Of a stretch of DNA of 55,989 nucleotides, positions 54,476 through 55,989 are shown one piece after another; within the stretch, counting starts at the first letter, position 1; every line of letters starts with the position of its first letter. The stretch is from Nemertoderma westbladi (Eukaryota > Xenacoelomorpha > Nemertodermatida > Nemertodermatidae). A program made the translations under genes and the position numbers. Location: positions 1 through 55,989 of the forward strand of contig JAUCBJ010008385.1 in NCBI GenBank assembly GCA_032718475.1, read 5' to 3'. Below the pieces are notes generated by a model that saw nothing but the letters and a program-made list of their open reading frames with translations, was not told the origin of the DNA and ran no database searches.

Positions 54476-54703
54476 AAGACACATGCTATAATACTACTAC
54501 TATAATCGGCATGCTGCATTAAGAATGCTATGCCAGTTTAAAGATAAAAGCAGCCAAAACTCCCGCTATCACCCATGTTACTTGCTAGATCATCCACATC
54601 TCCAACGACAGTGTCCTTTAATAATTTATAAATCTATCTATGCTGTGACCCAAAACATGACATCCCCATTACAAAATATAGTTTTGTTTAAAATTAATCT
54701 CAA

Positions 54704-55989
54704 TCAATAACTATAATCATAATCATAGTCTACCGTTACCACATCAGTTCCATTATCGAAGGCATTTGCGAAGTCCGCCATGACACTTGTACTATTGGAT
54801 TGCTCGTCAAACCCTCGCATTAAAGTTAAAGTCGACGTCAAAACAAAAACGGTCGTGAATACAAAACACAAAATATCCACGTATTTTAATATTTTTAAAC
54901 ACGTACGGATTTTTCTTTTCCTCATGCGAAATTTCCTAGTAAAACATTCAAAATTTGTTTTTAATTCTTTTTCATCATTCTGATTTCCACTCTTATCATG
55001 TTCTTTCAATTCAATATCATTTTTGCCAACAACTAAATAATCAGATTTCTCAGTTGAACATCTCTCGTCCAATTTATGAAAAACGCTGTAGAGTTTTTGA
55101 ATAATAACGCAAATGATGACAGTTACTATGGTAATTAGAACATTCATATAGTAAAGGTGGCTGAGTAGCGGTTCTGGTTTACCTGTTGGTGGTACATAAT
55201 CCTGGACCATCACCAGATTCAGCAGTTGGGCGAAAAACAGAGCAGATATAAGACCTATTCGGTCGCCCTCGTCGTGTGGAAGGATAAAAACAAAAGGAAT
55301 GATCGCGTCGATAACTAGAGAGGGAAATATAATGATTTTGTAGTAGAATGTTGGCATTCGGTGGATAGTAATCGCAACACTGAGCGTTGTGTATGTGTTG
55401 TTGCTGGGAATTTGAAGCATTTCGTTAACTGATTTGTTTGATCGGGCCTCTGCTTTATCCCAAATCCACTGGTTGGAGGCGAAACGAACTGACGTCATAA
55501 TGGAATTCATATTCCAGGCCCAGAGGATATTCACCTCTGAGTCATCGTAGATCCACGACGCGAACTCAAAGACCAGAATCTGTATATCGAACGGGAAAAA
55601 AGTTGCGTTCAAGTTCTGTGAAACTTCCATTTTAAATCGTTGAAAATGCTCGATATTTCCATCGGAGTGTAGTACAGCGTAATCCACTGTGTCTCCCTCA
55701 GCACGTTCCAACATATTCAACATCGTCACTTCCGGTTTCCATACTTGTGTTGGTGATATCGTCAACTTCTTGACTCCACCGTATTCGTCTGGGTCCCACT
55801 GTAAGTTAATATCATTCCAAGTAACGACAGTCCAAGCAGAAAACGTTGCTGAAGATTGAACAATATCGACAACCGAAACACTAGCGAGTTTAAAGGAAAC
55901 GAAAACGTCGATAACGTCAGTTACTTCTCGCACCGGTCGGAATTCCGGGTTGTATTTATCGAATAAAGCGGCTTTCAGTTTCGTAACCT
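54704..55989 (-). CDS. pentameric ligand-gated ion channel subunit, nAChR-like, lacking the Cys-loop cysteines (partial)
   Basis: The frame is open from the right edge (first codons VTKLKAALFDKYNPEFRPVR), so the start and signal peptide are outside. No intron interrupts it. Numbering from 55933 as residue 1: loop D WTVVTWNDINLQWDP, loop A WKPEVTMLN, the FPFD signature (113-116), loop B WIYDD (127), then M1 about 196-218, M2 about 225-246, M3 about 256-280, a loop of about 70 residues, and M4 about 350-371. This is nicotinic-type architecture. The M2 entrance (GDR) places an acidic residue at -1', suggesting cation selectivity. Both Cys-loop cysteines are absent (Q106 and L120 by alignment), as is the vicinal pair of loop C. 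Position 9' of M2 appears to be Phe. The post-M4 tail of about 36 residues is unusually long and ends in alternating Asp-Tyr. Confidence 0.92.
   Translation of the reverse strand, partial: VTKLKAALFDKYNPEFRPVREVTDVIDVFVSFKLASVSVVDIVQSSATFSAWTVVTWNDINLQWDPDEYGGVKKLTISPTQVWKPEVTMLNMLERAEGDTVDYAVLHSDGNIEHFQRFKMEVSQNLNATFFPFDIQILVFEFASWIYDDSEVNILWAWNMNSIMTSVRFASNQWIWDKAEARSNKSVNEMLQIPSNNTYTTLSVAITIHRMPTFYYKIIIFPSLVIDAIIPFVFILPHDEGDRIGLISALFFAQLLNLVMVQDYVPPTGKPEPLLSHLYYMNVLITIVTVIICVIIQKLYSVFHKLDERCSTEKSDYLVVGKNDIELKEHDKSGNQNDEKELKTNFECFTRKFRMRKRKIRTCLKILKYVDILCFVFTTVFVLTSTLTLMRGFDEQSNSTSVMADFANAFDNGTDVVTVDYDYDYSY

Overview
This is eukaryotic DNA, almost certainly from an invertebrate animal. The evidence is a multi-exon TGF-beta-family receptor gene with spliceosomal introns, a BEL/Pao LTR retrotransposon, LINE fragments and a nicotinic-type ligand-gated channel. 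Repeats resembling the mollusc 'pearl'/HINE elements, with tandem cores carrying a CGCCCTCTAGCGGC motif, point to a mollusc or another lophotrochozoan. That placement is inference. There are no bacterial-style genes, operons or CRISPR arrays; most long open frames here are stop-free tandem repeats, not genes.

Positions 1-27043 (minus strand) hold part of a BMP type I receptor gene (BMPR1, ALK3/6-like). I rebuilt five exons by hand: two extracellular-domain exons with ten cysteines in total (27043-26873, 25009-24857), the transmembrane exon (19013-18908), the GS-box exon (12945-12801) and the first kinase exon (12444-12252). Every junction has GT and AG, and all four splice phases agree. The signal-peptide exon(s) should lie above 27043 and were not found. 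The rest of the kinase lies beyond the left edge.

The introns are packed with repeats. The intron after the kinase exon is at least 12.2 kb of a 61-bp minisatellite whose unit is a copy of that exon's own 3' end plus its 5' splice site. The other introns hold a 63-bp minisatellite, a 520-bp MITE, an 18-bp minisatellite, a TTAA-flanked element built around a 35-bp minisatellite, and a 912-bp palindrome.

Positions 27.5-40.3 kb have no intact gene that I can recognise. They hold an element with inverted minisatellite arms around a broken coding fragment, pearl-like elements with tandem CTCF-like motifs, microsatellites, and a 4.8-kb foldback element with 1.2-kb inverted arms.

Positions 40.3-51.0 kb (minus strand) hold a broken, unrecognised gene ending in a basic tail, then a BEL/Pao retrotransposon with a 2241-codon gag-pol frame. 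Its upstream end runs into a LINE endonuclease fragment where a 5' LTR would be expected. Positions 51-54.7 kb are repeats: a tRNA-type SINE remnant, a hexanucleotide repeat, an inverted copy of the 33.5-kb element, and small inverted repeats.

Positions 54704-55989 (minus strand) hold the 3' part of a pentameric ligand-gated channel that lacks both Cys-loop cysteines.
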